Source: Paracoccaceae bacterium
Lineage (GTDB): Bacteria > Pseudomonadota > Alphaproteobacteria > Rhodobacterales > Rhodobacteraceae
Direction of reading: 5' to 3'
Length of the DNA: 46,153 nt
Assembly (NCBI GenBank): GCA_011389685.1
Contig: JAABTV010000027.1
Coordinates: forward strand, 1 to 46,153
Shown piece after piece: positions 20,653 to 28,701 of this stretch. The notes under the pieces were generated by a model. The model searched no databases and had not been told where the DNA came from. It worked only from the letters and a program-made list of their open reading frames with translations. The position numbers and the translations under genes were made by a program. Each line of letters starts with the position of its first letter. The first letter of the stretch is position 1.

Positions 20653-21427
20653 GGACGAGTTCGAGGAAGACCGGCAATCGGTCAGCGAGCGGCTGGCGGC
20701 CGAGGCGCTGATTGTGGATGTGGACGGGTTCGAGGGGCCGCTTGACGTGCTGCTCATGCTGAGCCGAACGCAGAAGGTCGATCTGCGCAAGATCAGCGTC
20801 CTGCAACTCGCCCGGCAATACCTTGCTTTCGTTGAGAAAGCCAAGGCGTTGCGGCTGGAACTGGCGGCGGATTACCTGGTCATGGCTGCGTGGCTCGCGT
20901 TTCTGAAATCGCGCCTGCTGCTGCCGCCCGACCCCGGCGAAGAGGGCCCGTCGGGCGAAGAGCTGGCGGTGCATCTGGCGTTCCAACTGGAGCGGTTGCA
21001 GGCGATGCGCGACGTGGCGGCGCGGCTGATGGCGCGGGACCGGCTGGGGCGGGATTTCTTTGCCCGGGGCATCCTCGAGGATGTGACGCGGGTGCGCAAG
21101 GTCCGGTTCACCGCCACGCTTCTCGACCTGATGCAGGGCTATGCGCGGATACGCACCCGCGACGAGTTTCGCCCCTATGCGATGGATCGCGATGCGGTCT
21201 GGACGATGGAGCAGGCGCTGGAGCGGATGCGCGGGCTGATCGGGTTCGCGGGGCAGTGGACCGATATTTCGAGTTACATCCCAGAGGGTTGGGACGGCGA
21301 TCCGGCGCGGCGGCGTTCGTCGCTGGCCTCGACTTTTGCGGCCTCGCTCGAACTGGTGAAAGAGGGTCGCGTCGAGCTGCGCCAGGCCGAGACATTCGCG
21401 CCGATCGAGCTTCGCAGGAAGGATTAG
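20645..21427 (+). CDS. scpA: Segregation and condensation protein A
   Basis: 260 residues from the ATG at 20645, which overlaps the nagZ end by 8 bases. The upstream open frame to 20447 is a shadow of nagZ. It is the kleisin of the SMC-ScpAB condensin: FEGPLDVLLMLSRTQKVDLRKISVLQLARQY is the SMC-neck-binding start, and a winged-helix C-terminal part follows. The adjacent scpB confirms the assignment. It acts in nucleoid compaction and origin segregation. Confidence 0.94.
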   Translation: MAEDEFEEDRQSVSERLAAEALIVDVDGFEGPLDVLLMLSRTQKVDLRKISVLQLARQYLAFVEKAKALRLELAADYLVMAAWLAFLKSRLLLPPDPGEEGPSGEELAVHLAFQLERLQAMRDVAARLMARDRLGRDFFARGILEDVTRVRKVRFTATLLDLMQGYARIRTRDEFRPYAMDRDAVWTMEQALERMRGLIGFAGQWTDISSYIPEGWDGDPARRRSSLASTFAASLELVKEGRVELRQAETFAPIELRRKD

Positions 21428-21431
21428 GAAA

Positions 21432-22106
21432 ATGTCGGAAGACATTGATAAGGAACAAAAAAAGGAGCGAGAAACTCTGTTCGAGTCGCCCCCTATCGCC
21501 GAGCAGGAGCGGATGGTCGAGGCCATTCTTTTCGCCACGGCCGAGCCGGTGACGGTGCAGGAACTGAACGCGCGAATGCCCTATGGATCGGACGCGGCCG
21601 AGGCGCTGGTGCATCTGCGCAAACGCTATGAGGGGCGTGGTGTGCAGGTGGTCAGGGTTGGCGATGCCTGGGCGATCCGAACCGCGCCGGACCTCGGGTT
21701 CCTGATGCAGAAAGAGACGGTGGAGACCCGCAAGCTGAGCCGGGCGGCGATCGAGACATTGGCGATCATCGCCTATCACCAGCCGGTGACCCGGGCCGAG
21801 ATCGAGGAGATCCGAGGGGTGAGCGTGTCGCGCGGGACCGTCGATCAACTGCTTGAAATGGAATGGATTCGCTTTGGTCGGCGCAAGATGACGCCCGGGC
21901 GGCCGGTGACATTCGTGGTGACGCAGGGCTTTCTCGATCATTTCGGTCTGGAAAGCGCGCGCGACCTTCCGGGGCTGAAGGATCTGCGCGCCGCGGGCCT
22001 GTTGGAAAGCCGCCCACCGCCGGCATTGATGCCGCGATCGGGCGAAGGAGAGGATGAGGACGAGGAAGAGGCATCGGAGGGGCAAAGCGAGCTGTTCGAG
22101 GATTGA
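21432..22106 (+). CDS. scpB: Segregation and condensation protein B
   Basis: 224 residues with two winged-helix domains. AILFATAEPVTVQELNARM is the first, and AIETLAIIAYHQPVTRAEIEEIRGVSVSRGTVDQLLE is the conserved centre of the second. A very acidic C-terminal tail (about 205-224) follows. It binds ScpA and modulates the SMC ATPase. Spacing to scpA is 4 bases, so they are co-translated. In many Rhodobacteraceae tatABC follows scpB; here it does not. Confidence 0.94.
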   Translation: MSEDIDKEQKKERETLFESPPIAEQERMVEAILFATAEPVTVQELNARMPYGSDAAEALVHLRKRYEGRGVQVVRVGDAWAIRTAPDLGFLMQKETVETRKLSRAAIETLAIIAYHQPVTRAEIEEIRGVSVSRGTVDQLLEMEWIRFGRRKMTPGRPVTFVVTQGFLDHFGLESARDLPGLKDLRAAGLLESRPPPALMPRSGEGEDEDEEEASEGQSELFED

Positions 22107-22214
22107 GGGCAGGGTAGCGTGGCGGCATCTTGATTTGGTGAATCCTGCGATCCGTGCCATATTGCGGGCAAATTGACCCTGTAGAAGGGCGAGAGACAAA
22201 GGCAGGAGAGCGCC

Positions 22215-22430
22215 ATGAACGCCAATCAGATCATCAATCTCGTGATGCGTATGTTCGTTCGCAAGGCCGTGGGACGCGGCATGAATGCGGGCATCAACCG
22301 TCTGGCGGGAAAGGGAAAATCCGGCGAAGAGATGTCGCCCGAAGAGCGCCGCAAGGCGCGTCAGGGCAAGCAATCGGCCCGCCGGACGCGGCAGATGATG
22401 AAGATGGGCCGCCGCATCGGGCGAATGTGA
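22215..22430 (+). CDS. Small, very basic conserved protein of unknown function
   Basis: 71 residues, MNANQIINLVMRMFVRKAVGR at the start. An amphipathic N-terminal half (about 1-30, Met/Ile/Val-rich alternating with Arg/Lys) leads to a Gly-Lys stretch, an SPEERRKARQGK segment and a basic end (RRTRQMMKMGRRIGRM). No transmembrane segment or known motif. GGAGAG precedes the ATG. Codon use resembles its neighbours and composition is non-random, which supports a real gene. Possible roles include nucleic-acid or membrane-surface binding. I do not assign one. Confidence 0.75.
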   Translation: MNANQIINLVMRMFVRKAVGRGMNAGINRLAGKGKSGEEMSPEERRKARQGKQSARRTRQMMKMGRRIGRM

Positions 22431-22481
22431 GCGCGCGGCGGGGTTAAGCCAACCCTGCGTCACCGTTCCGGCCGGTTAACA

Positions 22482-22502
22482 CGATTTTTCGGCGAAAAAT
22501 CG
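22482..22502. repeat. Perfect AT-rich palindrome, 21 bp
   Basis: CGATTTTTCG and CGAAAAATCG surround one central G. As RNA this gives an 8-bp stem with a CGGCG loop. It may terminate the 71-residue gene. A closely similar core (ATTTTTC-TGC-GAAAAAT) recurs at 33420-33436, so it may belong to a dispersed family. Confidence 0.55.
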
Positions 22503-22558
22503 GGGGGTGACATGCGTATGACTCCCGGCTGCTGCCCGGCTGCCGGTGTGGTGGTCGT

Positions 22559-22574
22559 TTTTCGTTAACGAAAA
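22559..22574. repeat. Perfect 16-bp palindrome TTTTCGTTAACGAAAA next to the dCTP deaminase stop
   Basis: Uninterrupted two-fold symmetry with no loop, four bases beyond the minus-strand stop codon. Another GTTAAC follows directly in the stop region. The lack of a loop favours a protein-binding site over a terminator. Function unknown. Confidence 0.45.
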
Positions 22575-22577
22575 GTG

Positions 22578-23657
22578 TTAACCGGGCGCGCGGAAATGCT
22601 TGGAGAGCTTGAGGCCCTGGCCCTGGTAATTCGAGGCGATGCCGGCGCCGTAAAGCTGTCGTGGCACTTGCGCCATGCGTTCATAGACCAGACGCCCCAC
22701 CACCTGCCCGTGTTCGAGCACGAAGGGGGCTTCGTGGCAGCGCACTTCGAGCACCCCGCGCGATCCCGCGCCGCCCTCTTGCGCATGGCCGAAACCCGGA
22801 TCGAAGAAGCCCGCGTAATGCACCCGGAATTCGCCCACCATGGCGAGGAAGGGGGCCATTTCGGCGGCATAGGCGGGCGGGATATGCACCGCCTCGCGGC
22901 TGACGAGGATATAGAAGGCGCCGGGGTCGAGGATGATCTGCCCCGAGGCGCTGTGCAACTCCTCCCAGTATTCGGCCGGGTCGTAATAGCCGATGCGGTC
23001 GAGGTCGATCACGCCGGTATGCGGCTTGGCGCGATAGCCGACGCGGGTGCCATGCGCGGGTTTGAGGTCGACGGAGAATCCCAGTCCCTCGTCAATGAGC
23101 GCGGGTCCGTCAACGAGCGGGGTTTCGGCATGGAGCGCGTCGAGTTCGACGTCCGAAAGCGTGGCCTGCCCGGCGCGAAAGCGGATCTGGTTGAGGCGCA
23201 TGCCGGGGCGGACGAGCACGGAAAAGCTGCGCGGGCAGATCTCGGCATAGAGCGGACCGCGATAGCCCGGCGCGATGCGGTCGAATTCCTCGCCGCCATC
23301 GGTGATCGCGCGGGTCAGAAGGTCGAGCCGCCCGGTCGAGCTCTTGGCGTTGGCGACGGCCTGGATGCCGGGGGGCAGGGCCAGCCCCTCCATCAGCGGC
23401 ACGACATAGACGCAGCCCTTTTCCAGAACCGCACCGCCGGTGAGGTCGATCTGGTGCATCTCGAACTCGGCCAGACGTTCGCAGACCGGGCGGCCGTGAC
23501 CGGCGAGGAACGAGGCGCGCACGCGCCATGCGCGGGCGCCCAGCCGCAGGTCGAGGCTGGCGGGCTGAACCTGTTCGGGCAGGATCGCCGGGCTGGCGGT
23601 GATCTCGCCCCGGGTGATCATGTCCTCGATCTGCTGGCTGGCCAGGACGCCTGTCAT
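22578..23657 (-). CDS. Double-domain 2'-deoxycytidine 5'-triphosphate deaminase
   Basis: 359 residues, about twice the length of the usual Dcd (~190). Two Dcd/dUTPase-fold halves can be seen. The first has QPASLDLRLG, NAKSSTGRLDLL and YAEICPRSFSVLVRPGMRLNQIRF. The second has GLGFSVDL, SASGQIILDPGAFYILVS, LEVRCHEAPFVLEHGQVVGRL and a C-terminal YQGQGLKLSKHF. The enzyme makes dUTP from dCTP and so supplies dTMP synthesis. Fused two-domain forms are typical of alphaproteobacteria. Whether both active sites work is not evident from sequence. GGGAG precedes the ATG. It appears monocistronic. Confidence 0.9.
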   Translation of the reverse strand: MTGVLASQQIEDMITRGEITASPAILPEQVQPASLDLRLGARAWRVRASFLAGHGRPVCERLAEFEMHQIDLTGGAVLEKGCVYVVPLMEGLALPPGIQAVANAKSSTGRLDLLTRAITDGGEEFDRIAPGYRGPLYAEICPRSFSVLVRPGMRLNQIRFRAGQATLSDVELDALHAETPLVDGPALIDEGLGFSVDLKPAHGTRVGYRAKPHTGVIDLDRIGYYDPAEYWEELHSASGQIILDPGAFYILVSREAVHIPPAYAAEMAPFLAMVGEFRVHYAGFFDPGFGHAQEGGAGSRGVLEVRCHEAPFVLEHGQVVGRLVYERMAQVPRQLYGAGIASNYQGQGLKLSKHFRAPG

Positions 23658-23761
23658 CTTGTTCTCCCGCGGGGTTTCGCATCGGGATACATGCGCTTGC
23701 GCGGGGGGAAAAGGAAAATTTCCGGGGCGGGCCGGGATGGCCAGTATGGGGGCGGAGTTGA

Positions 23762-23838
23762 TGGTCGGGCTAGCAGGATTCGAACCTACGACCTCCCGTC
23801 CCCCAGACGGACGCGCTACCAGACTGCGCTATAGCCCG
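23762..23838 (-). tRNA. tRNA-Pro (anticodon GGG)
   Basis: 77 bases including an encoded CCA end. The acceptor stem is CGGGCTA/TAGCCCG. The anticodon arm is TCCGT-CTGGGGG-ACGGG, giving anticodon GGG followed by G37, typical of tRNA-Pro. The T-arm is GTAGG-TTCGAAT-CCTGC. Reads proline CCC/CCU. Confidence 0.95.
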
Positions 23839-23910
23839 ACGTTGCGCCTAGATAACGGTTTTGCGGGTGGGGGCAAGGGGGAATTTGACGAAACTGTCGC
23901 GTCCCGGGGC

Positions 23911-25077
23911 TCAGTCCGGCGCGGTGGTTCCGGCCGGGTCGCGCTGCCGGGCCTGGAGCGCGGCGAGCTGGCCGCAGAGGGCGCGCAGCTCGGTGCGGGC
24001 CTCGGGGGCGAGCGGTTTTCCCTTGCGCCCGGCGATGGCGGCGAGAACGCCCGGCGGGGCGGCGATGCTGTCATCGGCGGGGTCGGGCGGCAGGTCGATT
24101 TTCGCAGGGCGCGGCGCGGCGGAGTCGGGGTCCGGTTCGGGCGCGCCGGTCGCATCCGCATCCGCATCGGCCTGAACGGGTGGCCGTTCGGGGCGCGGGT
24201 CATGCCGGGGCGCCGTGTCCGGGGCTGGGGCGGCCTCGGGTGTCTCGGGTTCGGGGGGCGGGTCGCCGCGATGCAGAAAGGCGGGCAGGGCGTCCTGAGC
24301 CGGGGCCTCGCTGCCGATCTCGGCGGGGGCTTGCGGCGACTCGGCGGGCGATGCGGGCGGTTCGTCCTCCTGCGCATCGCTTGGCGCGGCGTCGGCGGGC
24401 GGCGCCTCTGGCGGTTCGGTGGTCGCGCCGGTCGCTTGGGCAGTCGCGGGGGCGGTATCGTCGGCGGCGGCTGCATCGGGCGGCGGCGCGCTGTCTGCGG
24501 GTTCCGGTGTGGGCTCTGGCGTGGGCTCTGGCGCGGGTTGGGCGCTGTCCTGCGCGGACGGGGCCATGCCGGTCAGCGGCGTGTCGGACTCCGGCGCGGG
24601 TGCATCCTCCTCGGGCGGTTCCGCGTCGATGTCGTCATCTGCTTCAGGCGTGGGCCGAGCTTCGGCGGCCGCGGCCTCTTCGGGCGCGGGATCGGGCGCG
24701 CGCTGGAACGGCAGCACCTTGGCGCTGTCATCGGCGGGCGCGTCCGCCACGCGGGTCGCGGTGGCCTCGAGCGTGTCGCCAAACTCTTCGGTGATGATGC
24801 CATCAATCGACGGCGACAGGGCGGCGACATGCTTGACCCCTTGATCACGCAGGATTTTCTGCACGCCCTTGATGGTCATCCCGTCATCATGGAGCAGTTT
24901 CTTGATGCCGCCGATCAGTTCCATGTCGCTGGGCCGGTAATAGCGACGCCCGCCGGCACGTTTGACCGGCTTGATCTGGGGAAACTTGCTTTCCCAGAAG
25001 CGCAGCACATGGGCCGGGGTTTCGAGCCAGTCCGCGACTTCGCTGATGGTTCGGAAGGCGTCGGCGGATTTGCCCAT
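23911..25077 (-). CDS. MerR-family transcriptional regulator with a long low-complexity tail
   Basis: 388 residues. The N-terminal winged helix (about 8-80) is MerR-type: [56 protein letters not shown]. There is no metal-binding cysteine pattern. Residues ~125-345 are an Ala/Pro/Asp/Glu-rich, probably disordered stretch that includes [11 protein letters not shown], and a short conserved helix ends the protein ([21 protein letters not shown]). It is the last gene of the yceD-rpmF-plsX-fabH-ihfA run. MerR plus IhfA next to fatty-acid/phospholipid genes is a common alphaproteobacterial order. Target genes are unknown. Confidence 0.88.
   Translation of the reverse strand: MGKSADAFRTISEVADWLETPAHVLRFWESKFPQIKPVKRAGGRRYYRPSDMELIGGIKKLLHDDGMTIKGVQKILRDQGVKHVAALSPSIDGIITEEFGDTLEATATRVADAPADDSAKVLPFQRAPDPAPEEAAAAEARPTPEADDDIDAEPPEEDAPAPESDTPLTGMAPSAQDSAQPAPEPTPEPTPEPADSAPPPDAAAADDTAPATAQATGATTEPPEAPPADAAPSDAQEDEPPASPAESPQAPAEIGSEAPAQDALPAFLHRGDPPPEPETPEAAPAPDTAPRHDPRPERPPVQADADADATGAPEPDPDSAAPRPAKIDLPPDPADDSIAAPPGVLAAIAGRKGKPLAPEARTELRALCGQLAALQARQRDPAGTTAPD
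24509..24532. repeat. 12-bp tandem duplication inside the merR-like gene
   Basis: GTGGGCTCTGGC occurs twice in a row with no mismatch, encoding part of the [11 protein letters not shown] stretch on the minus strand. In-frame unit length means copy-number change would only alter linker length. Confidence 0.7.
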
Positions 25078-25088
25078 ATGCGGAACTC

Positions 25089-25391
25089 CTAGCGTTTGTT
25101 GCCTTCTGCCACGCGGTCTTTCATCAGGTGCGAGGGGCGGAAGGTGAGCACCCGGCGCGGATTGATCGGCACCTCTTCGCCGGTCTTGGGGTTGCGGCCG
25201 ACGCGGGCGGCCTTGTCACGCACCGAGAAGGTGCCGAAGGACGAAATCTTGACCTGCTCGCCGCGCACCAGCGCATCGGACATGTGTTGCAACACGCTTT
25301 CGATGAGCTGGGCACTGTCGTTGCGCGAGAGACCCACTTCGCGAAACACGGCCTCGCTGAGGTCCATGCGCGTCAATGTCTTTTCACTCAT
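25089..25391 (-). CDS. ihfA: Integration host factor subunit alpha
   Basis: 100 residues from [15 protein letters not shown]. The frame opens at 25430, but the extra 13 codons are not family-like. HU/IHF fold: [30 protein letters not shown] holds the DNA-inserting Pro region, and [16 protein letters not shown] forms the end. With IhfB it bends DNA sharply at specific sites in promoters and recombination. It is 121 bases after fabH and 11 bases before the MerR gene, in the same direction. Confidence 0.95.
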   Translation of the reverse strand: MSEKTLTRMDLSEAVFREVGLSRNDSAQLIESVLQHMSDALVRGEQVKISSFGTFSVRDKAARVGRNPKTGEEVPINPRRVLTFRPSHLMKDRVAEGNKR

Positions 25392-25512
25392 CTTCATCCC
25401 CCGGTTGGTTTTCCCACAACCTTGCGGCAATGCAATTTCCGAGTCAATATCAAGGGCTTGCCGACGGGGTTTTAAGTGGCTCTTTGCCGCGCCGCCGCAT
25501 TGTGCCCCGGTG

Positions 25513-26487
25513 TCACCAGCGCAGGACGACCGCGCCCCATGCCAGACCGCCGCCGATCGCCTCGGTCACCAGCAGGTCGCCGCGCTTGATCTGGCCGCGC
25601 TGCACACCCACGGATAGCGCCAGCGGGATCGAGGCGGCGGAGGTGTTGCCGTGGTCCTGAACGGTGACGATCACGCGCTCCATCGGCACGCCCATCTTCT
25701 TGGCGGTGCCGCGGATGATGCGGATATTGGCCTGGTGCGGCACGATCCAGTCGACCGCGTCGCTGGTGAGTCCGGCCTTGGCCAGCGCCGCGTCGGCGGT
25801 CGAGGTGAGCTTGTCCACGGCCTGACGGAACAGCGGGTTGCCCTGCATCCGAAGCTTGCCCGCGTGGCCGGTCGAGGAGACGCCGCCATCGACGTAAAGC
25901 ATGTCGCGAAACCGCCCGTCGGAATTGAGATCGGCCGAGAGGATGCCGCGATCCTCGGACGTGCCGGTGCCCTCCTGCGCTTCGAGCACCAGCGCGCCGG
26001 CACCATCGCCGAAGAGCACGCAGGTCGAGCGGTCGGTCCAGTCCATGATGCGCGAAAAGGTCTCGGCGCCGATCACCAGGATGCGCCGTGCCTGCCCGGC
26101 GAGGATCAGCGCGTTGGCATTGGTGAGCGCATAGACGAAGCCGGCGCAGACCGCCTGAACGTCGAAGCCGAAGCCGCGGGTCATGCCGAGCCCGTCCTGA
26201 ACCATGGTGGCGACCGAGGGAAAGGTGAGATCGGGGGTCGAGGTGGCGACGATCACCGCGTCGATCTCGTCGGCGGCCAGCCCCGCATCGTCAAGCGCGC
26301 GCCGCGCCGCGGCGACGGCCATGTCGGAGGTGGTTTCCCCCTCGGCGGCAAAATGGCGGCGTTCGATCCCCGAGCGGGAGCGGATCCATTCGTCGGAGGT
26401 GTCGAGCGTCTTCTCGAACTCGGCATTGGGCACGATCCGTTCGGGAAGGTAGTGGCCCACGCCTGTCGCGACCGCCCTCAAGGTCAT
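25513..26487 (-). CDS. fabH: 3-oxoacyl-ACP synthase III (KAS III)
   Basis: 324 residues. It condenses acetyl-CoA with malonyl-ACP to start fatty-acid synthesis. The catalytic triad is visible: C114 in [12 protein letters not shown]251 in [11 protein letters not shown]281 in [25 protein letters not shown] is the standard C-terminus. Its start overlaps the plsX stop (ATGA, 26484-26487), so initiation of fatty-acid and phospholipid synthesis are coupled in one transcript. Confidence 0.97.
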   Translation of the reverse strand: MTLRAVATGVGHYLPERIVPNAEFEKTLDTSDEWIRSRSGIERRHFAAEGETTSDMAVAAARRALDDAGLAADEIDAVIVATSTPDLTFPSVATMVQDGLGMTRGFGFDVQAVCAGFVYALTNANALILAGQARRILVIGAETFSRIMDWTDRSTCVLFGDGAGALVLEAQEGTGTSEDRGILSADLNSDGRFRDMLYVDGGVSSTGHAGKLRMQGNPLFRQAVDKLTSTADAALAKAGLTSDAVDWIVPHQANIRIIRGTAKKMGVPMERVIVTVQDHGNTSAASIPLALSVGVQRGQIKRGDLLVTEAIGGGLAWGAVVLRW

Positions 26488-27614
26488 TTCCGGTCTCCGT
26501 CCTTGTCCTCTTCGCCGCCTTCGGTGGCCAGCATCGTGGCGGCGGCGATGCGCGCGGCGAGCTTGTCGGCGAAATTCGATTCGGCCAGTTGAACCGCAAG
26601 CTTGACCGCCGCCGCGACGCCGGTGGCGTCGGCCCCGCCATGGGATTTGACGACCGTGCCGTTGAGCCCGAGAAACACCCCGCCATTGACGCGGCGCGGA
26701 TCGATTCGTTTTCTCAGCCGCTGCATGGATGTATAGGCCAGAACCGAGGCCAGACGCGAGAGCGGAGAATAGCGGAACGCCTCGCGCAGGAAATCGCCGA
26801 ACAGCTTGGCCACGCCTTCGCCGGTCTTGAGCGCCACGTTGCCGGTGAACCCGTCGGTGACGATCACGTCACAGCGCTCGCCGGGCAGGTCGGAGCCTTC
26901 GACAAAGCCGACATAGTCGAACTGGGCGGCGGGCGCGTTCTCGGCGATCAGCTCGGCGGCGGCCTTCATCTCGGCGCGGCCCTTGAAGTCCTCGGTCCCG
27001 ACATTGAGCAGTCCGACGCGCGGTCGCGTGAGGCCCAGCCCGTTGCGCGCATAGGAGGCCCCCATCAGCGCGTATTGCAGCAGGTCGCGTTCGTCGGCCT
27101 TCACATCGGCGCCGCCATCGAGCATCACGTTGAACCCCTGCGGATTGCGCGAGGGCCAGAGCACGGCGATGGCCGGGCGGTAGACACCGGGAAGCTTGCG
27201 CAGGCGCACCACCGACAACAGCATCAGCGCACCGGTATTGCCACAGGAGACGCAGGCACGCGCCTGGCCCGCGCGCACCGCTTCGAGCGCCGAGAACATC
27301 GAGGTGTCGCGGCTTTGGCGCACGACCTGGCTGGGCTTGTCCTGCATCGTGACCACGCCGGGCACGTCGCGAATCTCGCAACGCCCGGCCAGCGGTTTGC
27401 GGCGCTCGATCAGCGGCGCGAGCGTGGCCTCGGGCCCGTGCAGGATGAAATCGACGCCGCCGTGCTTTTTCGCATAGTGCGACAGGCCGGCAACCACGGT
27501 CCCCGGACCCTTGTCGCCCCCCATGGCGTCGACGGAAATGGTGATACGCCCGGTTCCCGTGACCGTCCCCTCGCCGGACGCGTCCGGCCCGGGTTTGTCG
27601 TGCGATGCGTTCAT
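26484..27614 (-). CDS. plsX: Phosphate acyltransferase PlsX
   Basis: 376 residues. It makes acyl-phosphate from acyl-ACP for PlsY in phospholipid synthesis, as a peripheral membrane enzyme. ISVDAMGGDKGPGTVVAGL is the diagnostic N-terminal segment, followed by CVSCGNTGALMLLSVVRL, VMLDGGADVKADERDLLQYALMG and VTDGFTGNVALKTGEG. There is an extra ~22-residue N-terminal tail before the core (MNASHDKPGPDASGEG), so a later start is possible. It sits 29 bases after rpmF. Confidence 0.96.
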   Translation of the reverse strand: MNASHDKPGPDASGEGTVTGTGRITISVDAMGGDKGPGTVVAGLSHYAKKHGGVDFILHGPEATLAPLIERRKPLAGRCEIRDVPGVVTMQDKPSQVVRQSRDTSMFSALEAVRAGQARACVSCGNTGALMLLSVVRLRKLPGVYRPAIAVLWPSRNPQGFNVMLDGGADVKADERDLLQYALMGASYARNGLGLTRPRVGLLNVGTEDFKGRAEMKAAAELIAENAPAAQFDYVGFVEGSDLPGERCDVIVTDGFTGNVALKTGEGVAKLFGDFLREAFRYSPLSRLASVLAYTSMQRLRKRIDPRRVNGGVFLGLNGTVVKSHGGADATGVAAAVKLAVQLAESNFADKLAARIAAATMLATEGGEEDKDGDRK

Positions 27615-27643
27615 GCCACGGGTGTTCAGCGGTGTCGGCGGCG

Positions 27644-27850
27644 TCAGGCCGCGTCTTCGTCGAGGTCGATCTCGTCCGCCATGGCGACGACTTCACGATC
27701 GTCGTAATGCCCACAGGCGGGGCAGACATGGTGGGGGCGCTTCAACTCGCCGCAATTCGGGCATTCGTTGGGGTTCGCGGCAACCAGCGCATCATGCGCA
27801 CGACGATTGTTGCGGCGCGATTTCGAGACCTTGTTCTGTTGGACGGCCAT
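27644..27850 (-). CDS. rpmF: 50S ribosomal protein L32
   Basis: 68 residues, [20 protein letters not shown] at the start. It keeps the zinc-ribbon cysteines C30, C33, C43 and C46 (CPNC and CPAC), so it is the zinc-binding form. The acidic C-terminal tail ([11 protein letters not shown]) is usual in alphaproteobacteria. It is preceded by a 206-base interval with a candidate promoter and hairpin, and followed by plsX, the near-universal rpmF-plsX-fabH order that links ribosome and membrane synthesis. Confidence 0.97.
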   Translation of the reverse strand: MAVQQNKVSKSRRNNRRAHDALVAANPNECPNCGELKRPHHVCPACGHYDDREVVAMADEIDLDEDAA

Positions 27851-27938
27851 GTCACAACCTCAATTCCAAGTGCGGGCGCAGGGCCCGGACGTTTCCAGTA
27901 GAGCGGATTTGCCCCGTTCGCGGGTTCTGGTGGCTGAT

Positions 27939-27957
27939 AGTCCGAACATGCCGGACT
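27939..27957 (-). promoter_or_regulatory. Hairpin in the rpmF leader
   Basis: AGTCCG (27939-27944) and CGGACT (27952-27957) form a perfect 6-bp stem with a 7-base loop, about 90 bases upstream of the rpmF start and downstream of the candidate promoter. No U-run follows. It could be a translational or processing element of the leader. Confidence 0.35.
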
Positions 27958-27985
27958 GTCCAACCCTAAATTCGCAAGAGCGGGG

Positions 27986-28013
27986 AAAATAGCCGGTTTC
28001 GCTGCGAGTGCAA
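27986..28013 (-). promoter_or_regulatory. Candidate sigma70-type promoter of rpmF-plsX-fabH
   Basis: On the minus strand TTGCAC (28013-28008), 16 bases, TATTTT (27991-27986). It lies between yceD and rpmF, giving a leader of about 130 bases. The motif match is moderate. Confidence 0.4.
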
Positions 28014-28027
28014 GCGGATTTCGCTGC

Positions 28028-28051
28028 CCGTCTTGCTGGCCGTCTTGCTGG
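28028..28051. repeat. 12-bp tandem duplication just after yceD
   Basis: CCGTCTTGCTGG twice in succession, perfect, beginning 6 bases past the yceD stop in non-coding DNA. Confidence 0.7.
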
Positions 28052-28056
28052 CTTGC

Positions 28057-28620
28057 TCATTCATCGCGGTCGAGCTTGTCGCGCAAGCTCCTGAGCGCGG
28101 CGAAGGGGCGGGTGTCCTCGTCGCGCATCGGTTCCTTGCCCGGCTCGGCGAACTGCGCCTGGTCGAGCGCCGCGTCTTCGGCCCGGGGATAGACCGGCAG
28201 CGCCAGCGCCAGCGCCTCGACCATGGCCGCGCCCGCGTCGATCACATCGCCCAGCGGGTCGATGGTGTCGTCCTCGGGCATCTCGATCTCGTCGCCGGTC
28301 ACGTCCTCCTCGGGCATGTGGGCGAGATAACGGCGGGTCACGTCCTCGTCGATCCGGGTGGTGACCGGGGCGAGCGTGACGACGCAGGGCTGCACCACGG
28401 TGGCGCCCAGCCGCGCGTCGAGCCGCCAGTCGCGCTTGCCCTCGGCGCGGATGCTGCCGGCAAAGGAGAGCTTGCGCAGGCCGGTGAGGCCCAACTCCTG
28501 CGCGATCGCCTGCATGGTGGCGGCGTCGGGGTGCAACGCGAATCCGGTAGCGGACTTGTGCGACAGATCGCCGACGCGAAAGCGGGCGGTGTTTCGGGAG
28601 TCTGGTCGGGAGTCTGGCAT
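28057..28620 (-). CDS. YceD/DUF177-family protein
   Basis: 187 residues from the ATG at 28620. The frame is open to 28935, but that part runs under bamE and is a shadow. DUF177 proteins are almost always next to rpmF and are implicated in 23S rRNA accumulation. Visible conserved parts are LRKLSFAGSIRAEGKRDWRLDARLGATVVQPCVVTLAPV (including the conserved Cys region) and the acidic segment PEEDVTGDEIEMPEDDTIDPLGDVIDAG. It is divergent from bamE across 81 bases. Confidence 0.88.
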   Translation of the reverse strand: MPDSRPDSRNTARFRVGDLSHKSATGFALHPDAATMQAIAQELGLTGLRKLSFAGSIRAEGKRDWRLDARLGATVVQPCVVTLAPVTTRIDEDVTRRYLAHMPEEDVTGDEIEMPEDDTIDPLGDVIDAGAAMVEALALALPVYPRAEDAALDQAQFAEPGKEPMRDEDTRPFAALRSLRDKLDRDE

Positions 28621-28701
28621 GAGCTTACATTCTTGAACCGAGGGGGTGCCTGTTGTAAGCGGGATAAAAGGCGCGATCCGCCAAGGCAAGAGGGCAGCAC
28701 G

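Noticed and set aside
22565-22581. Second possible CtrA site (TTAA...TTAA)
   Set aside because: The spacer is nine bases, not seven, and it sits at the end of a gene away from any start codon.
24481-24560. Short repeats that might suggest a CRISPR or satellite
   Set aside because: They are codon-level repeats for Pro-Glu-Pro-Thr in the MerR-like tail; there are no spacers.
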